From assembly GCA_013360535.1 (NCBI GenBank), contig JABWBL010000028.1, positions 1 through 14,432 on the forward strand: 14,432 nt of DNA, read 5' to 3'. The stretch is from Planctomycetaceae bacterium (GTDB lineage Bacteria > Planctomycetota > UBA1135 > GCA-002686595). Positions 1 through 7,622 of the stretch are shown here, one piece after another (within the stretch, counting starts at the first letter, position 1; each line of letters begins with the position of its first letter). Under the pieces are notes generated by a model. The model ran no database searches and was not told the DNA's origin. It saw nothing but the letters and a program-made list of their open reading frames with translations. The translations under genes were made by a program, and so were the position numbers.

Positions 1-2949
1 CTGTTGCCGTGGTTGCTCGGCATCCTCGCCAACGAAGCGCGGCGGCAGCGTACGAAGCGTGCGGGGCGCGCCGAGGTCGAGGTGGTCGAGGTGCGCGACG
101 AACGTGGGCCGGAGCAACCGGCGCGCGAACGCGAACTGGCGGGCGCGGTGGAGCTGGCGCTCGCTCAACTGCCGGAGAAGTACTCGGGTGTGGTGCGGCG
201 CCATCTCGTCGATGGACGTGGTGCCGAGGAGATCGCGAGCGAGTTCGGGCTTTCGCTCGGCAACGCGCGAGTGCGGTTGCACCGGGGCCTGAAGCTGCTG
301 CGCGGAGCGCTGCCACCGGGTTTCGCCGGCTTCGGCGCGTTCCTGTGGAGCCGCTGGTCGGGGCCGCGGGCCGTGCGTCGGCCGGTGCTCGAGTTCGCGG
401 TGCGCAAGCTCGGTGTGCTCGCGCCGACGGCGGGGCTTTCGACGGCGGCGTTGATCGCGTTGTTCATCGCCCCGGCTGCGCTCGCGGTGCCGCTCTTGCT
501 GCGCGGTGATGAGGCGGCGAGCGAAAGCGGCTCGGAAGTCGCCAGTGAGGCCGTGGCGAGCCTCGAGCCCGCGCCGACAGTTGTCGCAAAGCCCGAACCG
601 GAACCCGTGGAGCCGCTGCGCTCGAGCGCGAGCGTCGCGAGCGCGTTGCAAGGCCTCGAGCGCATCCAGGGACGCCTGCTGCTCCCCGACGGAACGCCCG
701 CGAGCGGTGCGACGGTCGAGTTGAAGAAGTTCACCTCCAATCTCGAACTCGCCGCGACGCAACCGCCGCCCTCGAACTTCGAAGTGCCTCCGCCCGTGCA
801 AGCCGACGCCGACGGCCGTTTCGAGTTCGCTTTCGACGCACCGCCCGCGCTCGGTTTCTACCTGCACGCCCGGAGCCCGGGCTGCGTGACCGCGTCGTGG
901 CGCTGGGATCAGCTCGCCACCGACAGTGCGCTCGATCTCGGCACGGTGCAGCTCGAGACCGCGGTCGACCTGCTCGTGCGCGCGCTCGACGCGGCTGGCG
1001 GGCCGCTCGGGCTCGACTGGTCGATCCACGGATTCGCGGAGGTCCAGCCCAAGTCGAACGGACGCGTCGACGTGCGAGTGCGCGTCGATCACGACCCGCA
1101 AGCTCCCTTCACGCTGGTCGCAGGCCTTCCGGCGCGTGCCGTGCAGCTCACGCTGCGACACAGCAGCGGCTTCTCGGCTCCAGACAGGACGGTCGAGCTC
1201 GCCAGCGGTGTCGTCGCGACGCACGAACTCGTGTACGACGGCCCCGACGTCCGGCGCCGAGTTTTCGTCGAAGCCAGCCCGACCGTGCACCTCGCCAACG
1301 GAGCGCGCCCGGAACACGTGCGCGTGCAGTTGCCGACGGGCGAATGGCGCGCGGCCGAACGCAGTCCGGGGCGAGCCAACGGCTACTTCGTCGACGATCT
1401 CGAGCCCGGCGAGTACCTCGTGCGCATCGACGATCCGAACTTCGAGCCGGTCGAGCTCGCGGGAGCGGTGCCCGGTCGAACGGTGCGCACGCGACTGGTG
1501 GGCAACGCGCGAGTGCGGGTGAGCGTTTTCGACGAGCAAGGCGTGCCGTACAGCGGCTCGTTCGAACTTTCGATTTCCCGGTACGGGGATCGGCGGTTTG
1601 GCTCGGCGAATCCGCTCGTTCCCCTCGGGGCTCTGCCACCTGCGGGCGGGATCGTCGAAGGTCTGCAGCCGGGTTCGTACCTGTTCGCCGTGCGCATCGA
1701 GGGGCGTGATGCACGCGAGGTGGAGCTTTCAGGCCTCGAGCCGGGGCAGACCGGCGATGTCGTCGTGAGGTTCCCGACGGGCAGCGCGCTCGAAGGGCGC
1801 GTCTTCGACACCGACGGCGTCACGCCGCTCGCCGATGTGCTCGTGCAGCTCACCGAGGGCGCGGTGGCGGGCCACTCGCACAACCGGGGATCGATGGTGC
1901 ACACACCCGCCGGCACGATGCCGCCGCTCCGGCGCGCGACGAGCACCGATGCCAGCGGCACGTTCCGCTTCGAGAACGTTGAAGCCGGGACGTGGACTGC
2001 GCGTGCGCGCTGGGGTGAATGGCTCGTCACCGACCTCACGCAGGCACATCCACAGGCGCAGACCTGGGAGCTTCGTCGACCGCTTTCGGGATCGCTGCGT
2101 GGGCGCGTGCTGGTGCCGGACGGTGTCGATCTGTCGCGCGCGAACGTCGTCGCGTGGCGCATCGGCGGGCCGCCGATCGAGTTTACGGGCTGGATGCCGC
2201 CGGGCCCGGGCGTGCTGCGCGCGGACGGGACGTTCGAGATCGGGACGTTGCCCGTGACGGCTTTTGATCTGAGCCTGATGGTCGGGCGCAGGCTCAACGG
2301 ACCCGACGAGGGCTGGGAGGCGCGAGGCTATCCGCTCGCGCGAGTCGATGTCGTCGAGGGGATGGGGCCGGAGCTCGTGCTCGATGCACGCACGATCTTC
2401 CCCGCGGAACTGGTCGTGCGCGTCAAGCTCGACGGCGTCGCGACGAACCTCGGTCGCGTCGACGTGTACGAGAGCACCCCGAATGAAGCGGGGAATTCGT
2501 GGGGCAGCTCGATCCTGCTCGACGAGCAGGGCGAGCGCTGGGCCGACCTTCGCCCCGGCAAGGCCAATCGGATCGGATTCCTCGCGCCTTCGGGTTGGCG
2601 TTGGGAGCACCCCGTCGACGTGACCCTTGCGCCCGGCGAGCGGCGCGAGCTCACGCTCGACATTGCGACGCACGAGCGCGAGCTCGTCGTGCTCGACGCG
2701 ACGACGAACGCTCCCGTTCCCGAGGTGCGTGTCGCCTGGCGCACGGGCGCGGACTTCGGAGCGCTGAACGACGCGCCGGCGGACTTGCAACGCTCGTGCG
2801 GCACGACGGACTCGCAAGGAAGATTGCGGGTCCGACTCCCCGAAGGCCAAGTGCGCTTCGTCTCGCTCTCCGGCGGCACGCTCGCGCCTTCGACGCTCGT
2901 CTGGAGCGCCGGGAGCGCTGGAATCGTGCTGCTGCGCACGGCGCCGTAG
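1..2949 (+). CDS. Membrane-anchored sigma-70-like (ECF) protein with carboxypeptidase-regulatory-like tail, 5'-truncated
   Basis: The reading frame is open from the first base, so the gene begins outside the window; residue numbers here count from the TTG at position 4. Residues 2-15 (PWLLGILANEARRQ) match the end of sigma region 2. Residues about 48-102 form sigma region 4, with the helix-turn-helix at about 74-98. Residues about 141-166 are one hydrophobic span. It is followed by a Ser/Glu/Pro-rich stalk (167-218) and about 760 residues of beta-rich modules. These resemble carboxypeptidase regulatory-like or Ig-like domains, with typical 'GRV..PDG.P..GA.V' and 'DA.G.F.F..V..G' signatures near 220-245, 504-520, 594-673, 694-760 and 891-981. 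Inferred topology is a cytoplasmic sigma part and an extracytoplasmic tail, so the protein may couple an envelope signal to transcription. No peptidase active site is visible. The domain calls are firm; the signalling role is inference. Confidence 0.85.
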   Translation: MLPWLLGILANEARRQRTKRAGRAEVEVVEVRDERGPEQPARERELAGAVELALAQLPEKYSGVVRRHLVDGRGAEEIASEFGLSLGNARVRLHRGLKLLRGALPPGFAGFGAFLWSRWSGPRAVRRPVLEFAVRKLGVLAPTAGLSTAALIALFIAPAALAVPLLLRGDEAASESGSEVASEAVASLEPAPTVVAKPEPEPVEPLRSSASVASALQGLERIQGRLLLPDGTPASGATVELKKFTSNLELAATQPPPSNFEVPPPVQADADGRFEFAFDAPPALGFYLHARSPGCVTASWRWDQLATDSALDLGTVQLETAVDLLVRALDAAGGPLGLDWSIHGFAEVQPKSNGRVDVRVRVDHDPQAPFTLVAGLPARAVQLTLRHSSGFSAPDRTVELASGVVATHELVYDGPDVRRRVFVEASPTVHLANGARPEHVRVQLPTGEWRAAERSPGRANGYFVDDLEPGEYLVRIDDPNFEPVELAGAVPGRTVRTRLVGNARVRVSVFDEQGVPYSGSFELSISRYGDRRFGSANPLVPLGALPPAGGIVEGLQPGSYLFAVRIEGRDAREVELSGLEPGQTGDVVVRFPTGSALEGRVFDTDGVTPLADVLVQLTEGAVAGHSHNRGSMVHTPAGTMPPLRRATSTDASGTFRFENVEAGTWTARARWGEWLVTDLTQAHPQAQTWELRRPLSGSLRGRVLVPDGVDLSRANVVAWRIGGPPIEFTGWMPPGPGVLRADGTFEIGTLPVTAFDLSLMVGRRLNGPDEGWEARGYPLARVDVVEGMGPELVLDARTIFPAELVVRVKLDGVATNLGRVDVYESTPNEAGNSWGSSILLDEQGERWADLRPGKANRIGFLAPSGWRWEHPVDVTLAPGERRELTLDIATHERELVVLDATTNAPVPEVRVAWRTGADFGALNDAPADLQRSCGTTDSQGRLRVRLPEGQVRFVSLSGGTLAPSTLVWSAGSAGIVLLRTAP
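424..501 (+). other. Transmembrane segment between sigma and beta-domain parts
   Basis: Codons for about residues 141-166 of the fusion protein give an uncharged stretch rich in Ala, Leu, Ile and Val. It is flanked by basic residues (RRP...RK) on the sigma side and by RGDE on the far side. By the positive-inside rule the sigma part lies in the cytoplasm and the long tail outside. This is the only such stretch seen in the protein. Confidence 0.75.
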
Positions 2950-2994
2950 CGCGTGACGAGAGCCCAGTGAATCGTGGCGTTGCACACGGCAAGC

Positions 2995-3023
2995 TTGACG
3001 TAACCCGGCCAATTCCCGACGAT
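2995..3023 (+). promoter_or_regulatory. Possible sigma-70 promoter for the STAND gene
   Basis: TTGACG at 2995-3000 matches the -35 consensus at five of six positions. Seventeen bases downstream, GACGAT at 3018-3023 is only a weak -10 match. It lies in the 87-bp gap before the ATG at 3037. No clear Shine-Dalgarno sequence precedes that ATG, so if this promoter is real the leader is short. It may also be chance. Confidence 0.25.
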
Positions 3024-3036
3024 TCGCGGCCTTCCC

Positions 3037-6000
3037 ATGGGCTCGCACGCTGCCAGCGATTTCACTTCGGCTGCGCTCGCCGTCGTAGGGACAGCCGTCG
3101 ACATGTTCGCGCAGTGCGCGAAGGATCCCCAAGCTGCGGCGGTGCTCGGCGCTTCGACTGTCGTATGGCTGGGGCCGCTCGGGGTTGCGGCAGGCGCGGT
3201 GGCTGGCATCGGAGCGAATCGGCTCGCGAGTGCGCTCGATCGCCGACGCGACGCACAGCTCGCCGCGCGTGACTTGCTCGTGAACGGGGACATCGCGAGG
3301 GCTCAGGCCGCCGCCGTGGCAGCGCGCATACGGCAAGTTCGCGGCAATCTCTCGTACTTCGAGTTTCGAGCCCGCTCTGCGCTCCGCAAGCTCGCACTCG
3401 GGGCCGAAACGTGGTGGCTCGCGGTCGTCCACGATGAAGCGCAGCGCTGGCTCAAGGGTGTCAACGATCGGGAGTTCGTCGAGACCCTGACTGGTCATCT
3501 TTCCGCGGAGCGACGGAAGCCTCCCGGCGAGGCTGCGTGGCTGCTGCTCCTCGCGAAGGCGGAGAAGCACGCAGGGGCCGATCTCGACGACGGACTGCGG
3601 AAGGCCCTCGCGACCGAGTTATCGAAGAACTTCGTCAACGATTCCTTCAACGCGATCAGATCGAGCCCGCGCGCGTTCGCGTCCGTCGTGCTGCGGTTCC
3701 TCGCGGAAGTGCTGACCGAAGTTCGCCGAAGCAACGACGCGATCGCGGGCATCGATGCAGCCGCGAAGCACCTCGTTGAAGCGGCTGAAGCTCTCGACGT
3801 GCTGCGGCAGGTCCCTGAAGAACTGCAACGGCTCGCCGGTGAGATCCGGGAGGTCAAGCTGGCTGCAGAGGAAGGCCGTGACGCTGCGTTCGGCGCCCAG
3901 CAGGCCTCCGAACGCACGGAGCAACTCGTTCTCGAGCGCCTCAAGCCGGCCACCCGCATCCCGTTCGAGCTTCCGCCAGCGGCGAACAAGCTCTTCGGCC
4001 GCGATCAGGAGCTCGCGCAACTTCGCACACTGCTCCTCGACCCGCATCCGAACTGCTACGTGGTTGGCGTCGCCGGCATGGGCAAGACGGCGCTTGCGGC
4101 AGATGCCGTCGTGAGCATCGTCGGGCGCACTCGAGAAGGGCTCGCCGCGACCGAGTTCCCCGACGGCGTGCTCTTTATCGACGCCTACAAGCTGCACCGA
4201 AGTGTTGACGCCGTCTGCTCGGTGCTTGTGGAGACTCTCGCGCCTGGGCTGCTCTCTCAAGGCGGTTCGATTCGGGCCGCCGCGGAGCGAGCTTGCCGGT
4301 CCAGGAAGGCGCTCGTTGTCCTCGAGGGTGCCGAGGAACTGCACGATGGACTCGGTGCGCTTCTCGCTGTGCTCGGGTCGAACTCCAAGCGCCTGATCCT
4401 CACTCGCACGCGCGCTCAAGCGACGAGCGAACGGCTCGTGGACCTCGAGCGGCCGCTAGTGGTCCAAGCTTCCGTCGAACTGCTTCAATTGCTTGCGCCC
4501 AACGCTCCGCCGGAGTTCCTCAAGGCTGTAGCAGAGCGCCTCGGTGGCCACCCCTACGCACTCACGCTCGCGGGCAACCAACTCGGGCAGCACGACGAAT
4601 CCCCGTCGGAGTTCTCCGCCGAGCTCCAACGGCAGCACTTTCCGGTGCTGACGGAAGCTCAGGACCCCAAGCACACGCTGGAGTGGCTGTTCGCTCGCAG
4701 CCTCCGACGCCTCAGCGACGAAGCGCGCACCCTGTTGGCCGCTTGCGGCTGCGTTGCGCTTGCGCCGCTTTCGATCGACTTCGCCAAGGCAGCTCTCGGC
4801 GACACCGACGGGTCGCGTCCGCGGGCGGCGCTGAAGGAGTTGGTCCGCCATTCTTGGCTTCGACTCGCAGGTGAGCAGCCGGAAACGTGGGAGTTCACGC
4901 ATGTGCTGGCCTTCCAGTTTGCGCAGTACCACGTCACGCCGATGCAGAGTGAGGAGCTCTCTCCGACGTTGGAAAGGCTGGCCGATTGGGCGCGGCACGT
5001 CCTAGCGTCCAGCTTGTCGGTGGGCGCTGAGCATGGACTTCGATCGGCTGCCGAGCACGCCTTGGCTGTCCTCGCGCGCCGACCAATCTCGAGTGAGGAC
5101 GATTCACTGCTGGCGTTGCTTCTGTATGACGTGTCGGAACGCTCGACAGCGCTCGGCATGCTCGGCCTCGCTCGACGATGCGCGAGCGCATCGGCCAGCG
5201 CCTTGGATTCCGTGTCAAGAGCCAATCGAAGTGATCGATGGAGTCGGGAGCGTGCGGCTGCTTGGAGCCTGCTCGGCAACGTGCGGCTTGAGGAGGGCGA
5301 CCTGGCTGGCGCGCGCGGCTCCTACGAGGCATCCAGGCAGATCGCCGAGACGCTCGCGGCATCGGATCCTACGAACGGCGTCAAGTGGCGGGACCTGAGC
5401 GTGAGCATCATCAACTTAGGTGACGTGCAGCTTGCGGAGGGCGATCTGGCTGGCGCGCACCGTTCCTTCGAGGAGTCCGAGAGAATCAGGAACAAGCTGG
5501 TGGCTCTGAATCCGACGAAAGTCGTTCTGAAGCAAGACCTGAGCTTGAGCCTCGACAAGCTAGGCGACGTGCAGTTTGCGGAAGGCGATCTGCCTGGCGC
5601 GCGTCGGTCCTACGAGGAGTCCAAGGAGATCAGGCACAGGCTCGCGGCCTTGGATCCAACGAGCGCGGAGCTACAACGGGACGTGAGCGTGAGTCTCAAC
5701 AAGCTGGGCGATGTGCAGCGTGCGGGGGGGGATCTGGCTGGCGCGCGCCGTTCATACGAGGAGTCGAAGGAGATCAGGCACAAGCTCGCGGCCTCCGATC
5801 CGAAGAACGCCGGTCTGAAGCGGGACCTGAGCGTCAGCCTCAGCAGGCTCGGCAATGTGCAGCTTTGGGAGGGCGATCTGGCTGGAGCGCGCCGCACCTA
5901 CGAGGCGTCCACGGAGCTTGCCGAGACGCTCGCGGCCTCGGATCCCATTAACGCCGGCCTGAAGCGGGACCTGAGCGTAAGCCTCAGCAAGCTTGGCTAC

Positions 6001-6870
6001 GTGCTGCTTGAGGTGGGCGATCTGGCTGGCGCGCGTCGCGCCTACGAGGAGTCCAAGGAAATCAGGCTTGTGCTGGCGGCCTCAGATCCGACGAACGCCG
6101 GCCTTAAGCGGGACCTGAGCGTGAGCCTCAGCACTCTCGGCGACGTGCAGCTTGCGGAGGGCGATCTGGCCGGCTCGCGCAGATCTTACGAGGCGTCAAA
6201 GGAGATTTACGAAACGCTGGCGGTCTCGGATCCCACTAACGCCGGCGTGAAGCGGGACCTGAGCGTGAGCCTCAGCAAGCTAGGAGATGTGCAGCTCCTG
6301 GAGGGCGACCTGGCTCGCGCGCGCCGCACCTACGAGGCATCCAAGGAGCTTGCCGAGACGGTCGCGGCCTCGGATCCCACTAACGCCGGCCTGAAGCGGG
6401 ACCTGAGCGTGAGCCTCAGCAAGATGGGCTACGTGCTGCTTGAGGCAGGCGACCTGGCTGGCGCGCGCCGCTCCTACGAGGAGTCCAAGGAAATCAGGCA
6501 CAAGCTGGCGGCCGCAGATCCGACGAACGCAGGTCTGAAGCGAGATTTGAGCGTGAGCATCAGCGCGCTGGGCGACCTGCAGCTCGCCGAAGGCGATCTG
6601 GCTGGCGCCCGCCGTTCTTACGAGGAGTCCAAGGAAATCAGGCACACGCTAGCGGCATTGGATTCGACGAATGCCGGCCTGAAGCGGGACTTGAGTGTCG
6701 GCCTCAGCAAGCTGGGCAATGCGCAGCTTGCCGAGGGCGATGTGGTGAACGCGCGAGCGTCGTTCCGAAACGCGCTCGAGATTTCGGAGGCGCTCGTGGC
6801 ACTTGCTCCATCCAATGCCATTTGGCGTAGCGATGTCGAACTCTTGAAGCACCAACTCAGTCAAGTCTGA
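3037..6870 (+). CDS. STAND-family NB-ARC ATPase with C-terminal TPR-like repeats
   Basis: The N-terminal region (1-220) is not recognised. It contains a Gly/Ala-rich hydrophobic stretch at 34-60 that could be a membrane or pore-like helix pair. Residues about 224-306 are probably coiled coil. The NB-ARC ATPase starts with FGRD (320-323), followed by Walker A GVAGMGKT (344-351), Walker B-like LVVLEGAEE (426-434), sensor strand LILTRTR (453-459) and GLPL-like GGHPYAL (503-509). A winged-helix region covers about 546-600, and FTH (620-622) sits where the MHD motif is expected. Residues 735-1262 are eleven 48-residue TPR-like units. In known STAND proteins the repeat array senses a ligand and the ATPase drives oligomerisation that activates an N-terminal effector. 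That mechanism is inferred here; no nuclease, protease, TIR or caspase domain is seen. The gene uses AGG often and TTA at 3619 and 5416, unlike its neighbours, which suggests transfer. The ATG at 3037 has no obvious ribosome binding site. Confidence 0.85.
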   Translation: MGSHAASDFTSAALAVVGTAVDMFAQCAKDPQAAAVLGASTVVWLGPLGVAAGAVAGIGANRLASALDRRRDAQLAARDLLVNGDIARAQAAAVAARIRQVRGNLSYFEFRARSALRKLALGAETWWLAVVHDEAQRWLKGVNDREFVETLTGHLSAERRKPPGEAAWLLLLAKAEKHAGADLDDGLRKALATELSKNFVNDSFNAIRSSPRAFASVVLRFLAEVLTEVRRSNDAIAGIDAAAKHLVEAAEALDVLRQVPEELQRLAGEIREVKLAAEEGRDAAFGAQQASERTEQLVLERLKPATRIPFELPPAANKLFGRDQELAQLRTLLLDPHPNCYVVGVAGMGKTALAADAVVSIVGRTREGLAATEFPDGVLFIDAYKLHRSVDAVCSVLVETLAPGLLSQGGSIRAAAERACRSRKALVVLEGAEELHDGLGALLAVLGSNSKRLILTRTRAQATSERLVDLERPLVVQASVELLQLLAPNAPPEFLKAVAERLGGHPYALTLAGNQLGQHDESPSEFSAELQRQHFPVLTEAQDPKHTLEWLFARSLRRLSDEARTLLAACGCVALAPLSIDFAKAALGDTDGSRPRAALKELVRHSWLRLAGEQPETWEFTHVLAFQFAQYHVTPMQSEELSPTLERLADWARHVLASSLSVGAEHGLRSAAEHALAVLARRPISSEDDSLLALLLYDVSERSTALGMLGLARRCASASASALDSVSRANRSDRWSRERAAAWSLLGNVRLEEGDLAGARGSYEASRQIAETLAASDPTNGVKWRDLSVSIINLGDVQLAEGDLAGAHRSFEESERIRNKLVALNPTKVVLKQDLSLSLDKLGDVQFAEGDLPGARRSYEESKEIRHRLAALDPTSAELQRDVSVSLNKLGDVQRAGGDLAGARRSYEESKEIRHKLAASDPKNAGLKRDLSVSLSRLGNVQLWEGDLAGARRTYEASTELAETLAASDPINAGLKRDLSVSLSKLGYVLLEVGDLAGARRAYEESKEIRLVLAASDPTNAGLKRDLSVSLSTLGDVQLAEGDLAGSRRSYEASKEIYETLAVSDPTNAGVKRDLSVSLSKLGDVQLLEGDLARARRTYEASKELAETVAASDPTNAGLKRDLSVSLSKMGYVLLEAGDLAGARRSYEESKEIRHKLAAADPTNAGLKRDLSVSISALGDLQLAEGDLAGARRSYEESKEIRHTLAALDSTNAGLKRDLSVGLSKLGNAQLAEGDVVNARASFRNALEISEALVALAPSNAIWRSDVELLKHQLSQV
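5724..5731 (+). other. Run of eight G inside repeat unit 4
   Basis: At this point most units read GCG GAG GGC GAT (Ala-Glu-Gly-Asp), but unit 4 reads GCG GGG GGG GAT, giving eight consecutive G. The reading frame stays intact. A G8 tract is a possible slippage site, either in the cell or in sequencing. Confidence 0.8.
5815..6534 (+). repeat. Higher-order duplication inside the repeat array (units 5-6 and 8-9)
   Basis: Units 5-6 (5815-6102) and 8-9 (6247-6534) each pair an 'EAS.ELAET' unit with an 'LGYVLLE' unit. By hand count each matched unit pair (5 with 8, 6 with 9) differs at about 15 of 144 bases, whereas adjacent units 5 and 6 differ at about 29. The offset is 432 bp, or three units. 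This implies block duplication after the single-unit array existed. Confidence 0.7.
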
Positions 6871-6938
6871 CGGCGCCGTGACGCCAGCGCGGGTGGCTGC
6901 GTGCGGCGGCGGGAGTCGCAAGCTCGCGGCGCGCTGCC

Positions 6939-6944
6939 TATCCT
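6939..6944 (+). promoter_or_regulatory. Possible -10 element (TATCCT) before the DUF2959 operon
   Basis: TATCCT lies 20 bp before the ATG at 6965 in an otherwise very GC-rich gap and is followed by GGGCCC. A similar TATCC...GGGGCCCC arrangement precedes the isomerase gene at 9147. No good -35 match is seen. If it is a -10, transcription would begin near 6951, which agrees with translation from 6965. Confidence 0.25.
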
Positions 6945-6954
6945 GCGGGCCCAT

Positions 6955-6958
6955 GGAG
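6955..6958 (+). promoter_or_regulatory. Ribosome binding site selecting the ATG at 6965
   Basis: GGAG sits 6 bases before the ATG at 6965. The alternative in-frame ATG at 6953 overlaps this site and has no purine-rich sequence before it. The 6965 start also gives a signal peptide of normal length. Confidence 0.6.
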
Positions 6959-6964
6959 TACCGC

Positions 6965-7618
6965 ATGCGCACCCTGCACGTCGTCGCGTTCGTCGTCCTC
7001 GCCAGCTTCCTCGGCTCGTGCCGCTCGATGTACTACTCGACGATGGAGCAGTTCGGCGTGCACAAGCGCGACATCCTCGTCGACCGCGTCGAGGAGGCGC
7101 GGGATGCGCAGAGCGAGGCCAAGGAGGAGTTCAAGTCGGCGCTCGAGGCGTTCCAGGCGGTGACGGGCTTCCAGGGCAAGGAACTGGGCAAGGCCTACGA
7201 GCGGCTCAACGACAAGTACGAAGCGAGCGCGGACAAGGCCAAGGAAGTGAAGGAGCGCATCGACTCGATCGAGAAGGTCGCGGGCGACCTGTTCGAGGAG
7301 TGGGACGAGGAGATCGCGCAGATGCAGAACGCCGACTACCGCTCGCGCTCGAAGAAGCTGCTCACGGACACGCGCGACCGCTCGGAGGAGCTCGTGGCGG
7401 CGATGCGCAAGGCCGAGGCGAAGATGAAGCCGGTGCTGGCGGCCTTCAAGGACCACGTGCTGTTCCTCAAGCACAACCTCAACGCGCAGGCGATCGCGTC
7501 GCTCAAGGGCGAGCTCGACACGATCGAGGACTCGGTCGCGGCGCTGGTGTTCGACATGGAGAAGTCCATCAAGGAAGCGAACGAGTTCATCGAGCAGATG
7601 GACAGCGCGAAGGAGTGA
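6965..7618 (+). CDS. DUF2959-family lipoprotein
   Basis: This 217-residue protein belongs to the DUF2959 family, recognisable from the run SMYYSTMEQFGVHKRDILVD, then VEEARDAQ, and later FKDHVLFLKHNLNAQAIASL. Its function is unknown. The N-terminus is a short lipoprotein signal: MRT, a hydrophobic stretch, and lipobox LGSC with the modified cysteine at residue 19. The residue after it is Arg, so there is no Asp retention signal and an outer-membrane location is likely. The rest is almost wholly charged alpha-helix, probably coiled coil. The start at 6965 is chosen from the GGAG site and signal length; in-frame starts at 6878 and 6953 would add an unlikely leader. It is first in a run with the metal-receptor gene 4 bp downstream, whose ribosome binding site lies in this gene's last codons. 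Confidence 0.88.
   Translation: MRTLHVVAFVVLASFLGSCRSMYYSTMEQFGVHKRDILVDRVEEARDAQSEAKEEFKSALEAFQAVTGFQGKELGKAYERLNDKYEASADKAKEVKERIDSIEKVAGDLFEEWDEEIAQMQNADYRSRSKKLLTDTRDRSEELVAAMRKAEAKMKPVLAAFKDHVLFLKHNLNAQAIASLKGELDTIEDSVAALVFDMEKSIKEANEFIEQMDSAKE
7610..7615 (+). promoter_or_regulatory. Ribosome binding site (AAGGAG) inside the DUF2959 gene end
   Basis: AAGGAG lies immediately before the TGA at 7616-7618 and 7 bases before the GTG at 7623. It confirms the GTG start and suggests the two genes are translationally coupled. Confidence 0.8.
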
Positions 7619-7622
7619 GCGC

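Larger units (their letters stand above)
5239..6822 (+). repeat. Eleven in-frame tandem 144-bp repeats encoding TPR-like units
   Basis: Unit starts fall exactly every 144 bp at 5239, 5383, 5527, 5671, 5815, 5959, 6103, 6247, 6391, 6535 and 6679, with no insertion or deletion between units. Each encodes 48 residues. Helix A is of the type LKRDLSVSLSKLGDVQLAEG, followed by DLAGARRSYEESKEIRHKLA and a short (S)DPTNAG turn. The first and last units are the most diverged, as expected for capping repeats. Two flavours of the second helix occur: EESKEIR and EASKELAET. Confidence 0.95.

Noticed and set aside
2969..3025. Inverted repeat GAATCGT / ACGATTC in the gap before the STAND gene, considered as a terminator or operator.
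   Set aside because: Only 7 bp per arm, about 43 bp apart and with no T-run. It could easily be chance.
1729..3570. A 613-codon open frame on the - strand overlapping the fusion gene and the STAND gene.
   Set aside because: It is Arg-rich with no recognisable motif, and it crosses two well-supported + strand genes and the gap between them.
5239..6822. Tandem repeats considered as a CRISPR array.
   Set aside because: There are no unique spacers. The 144-bp units are contiguous, in frame and encode TPR-like helices.
6878..6964. Longer N-terminus for the DUF2959 lipoprotein (starts at 6878 or 6953).
   Set aside because: The longer forms place the signal peptide inside the protein or lack a ribosome binding site. 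GGAG at 6955-6958 favours 6965.
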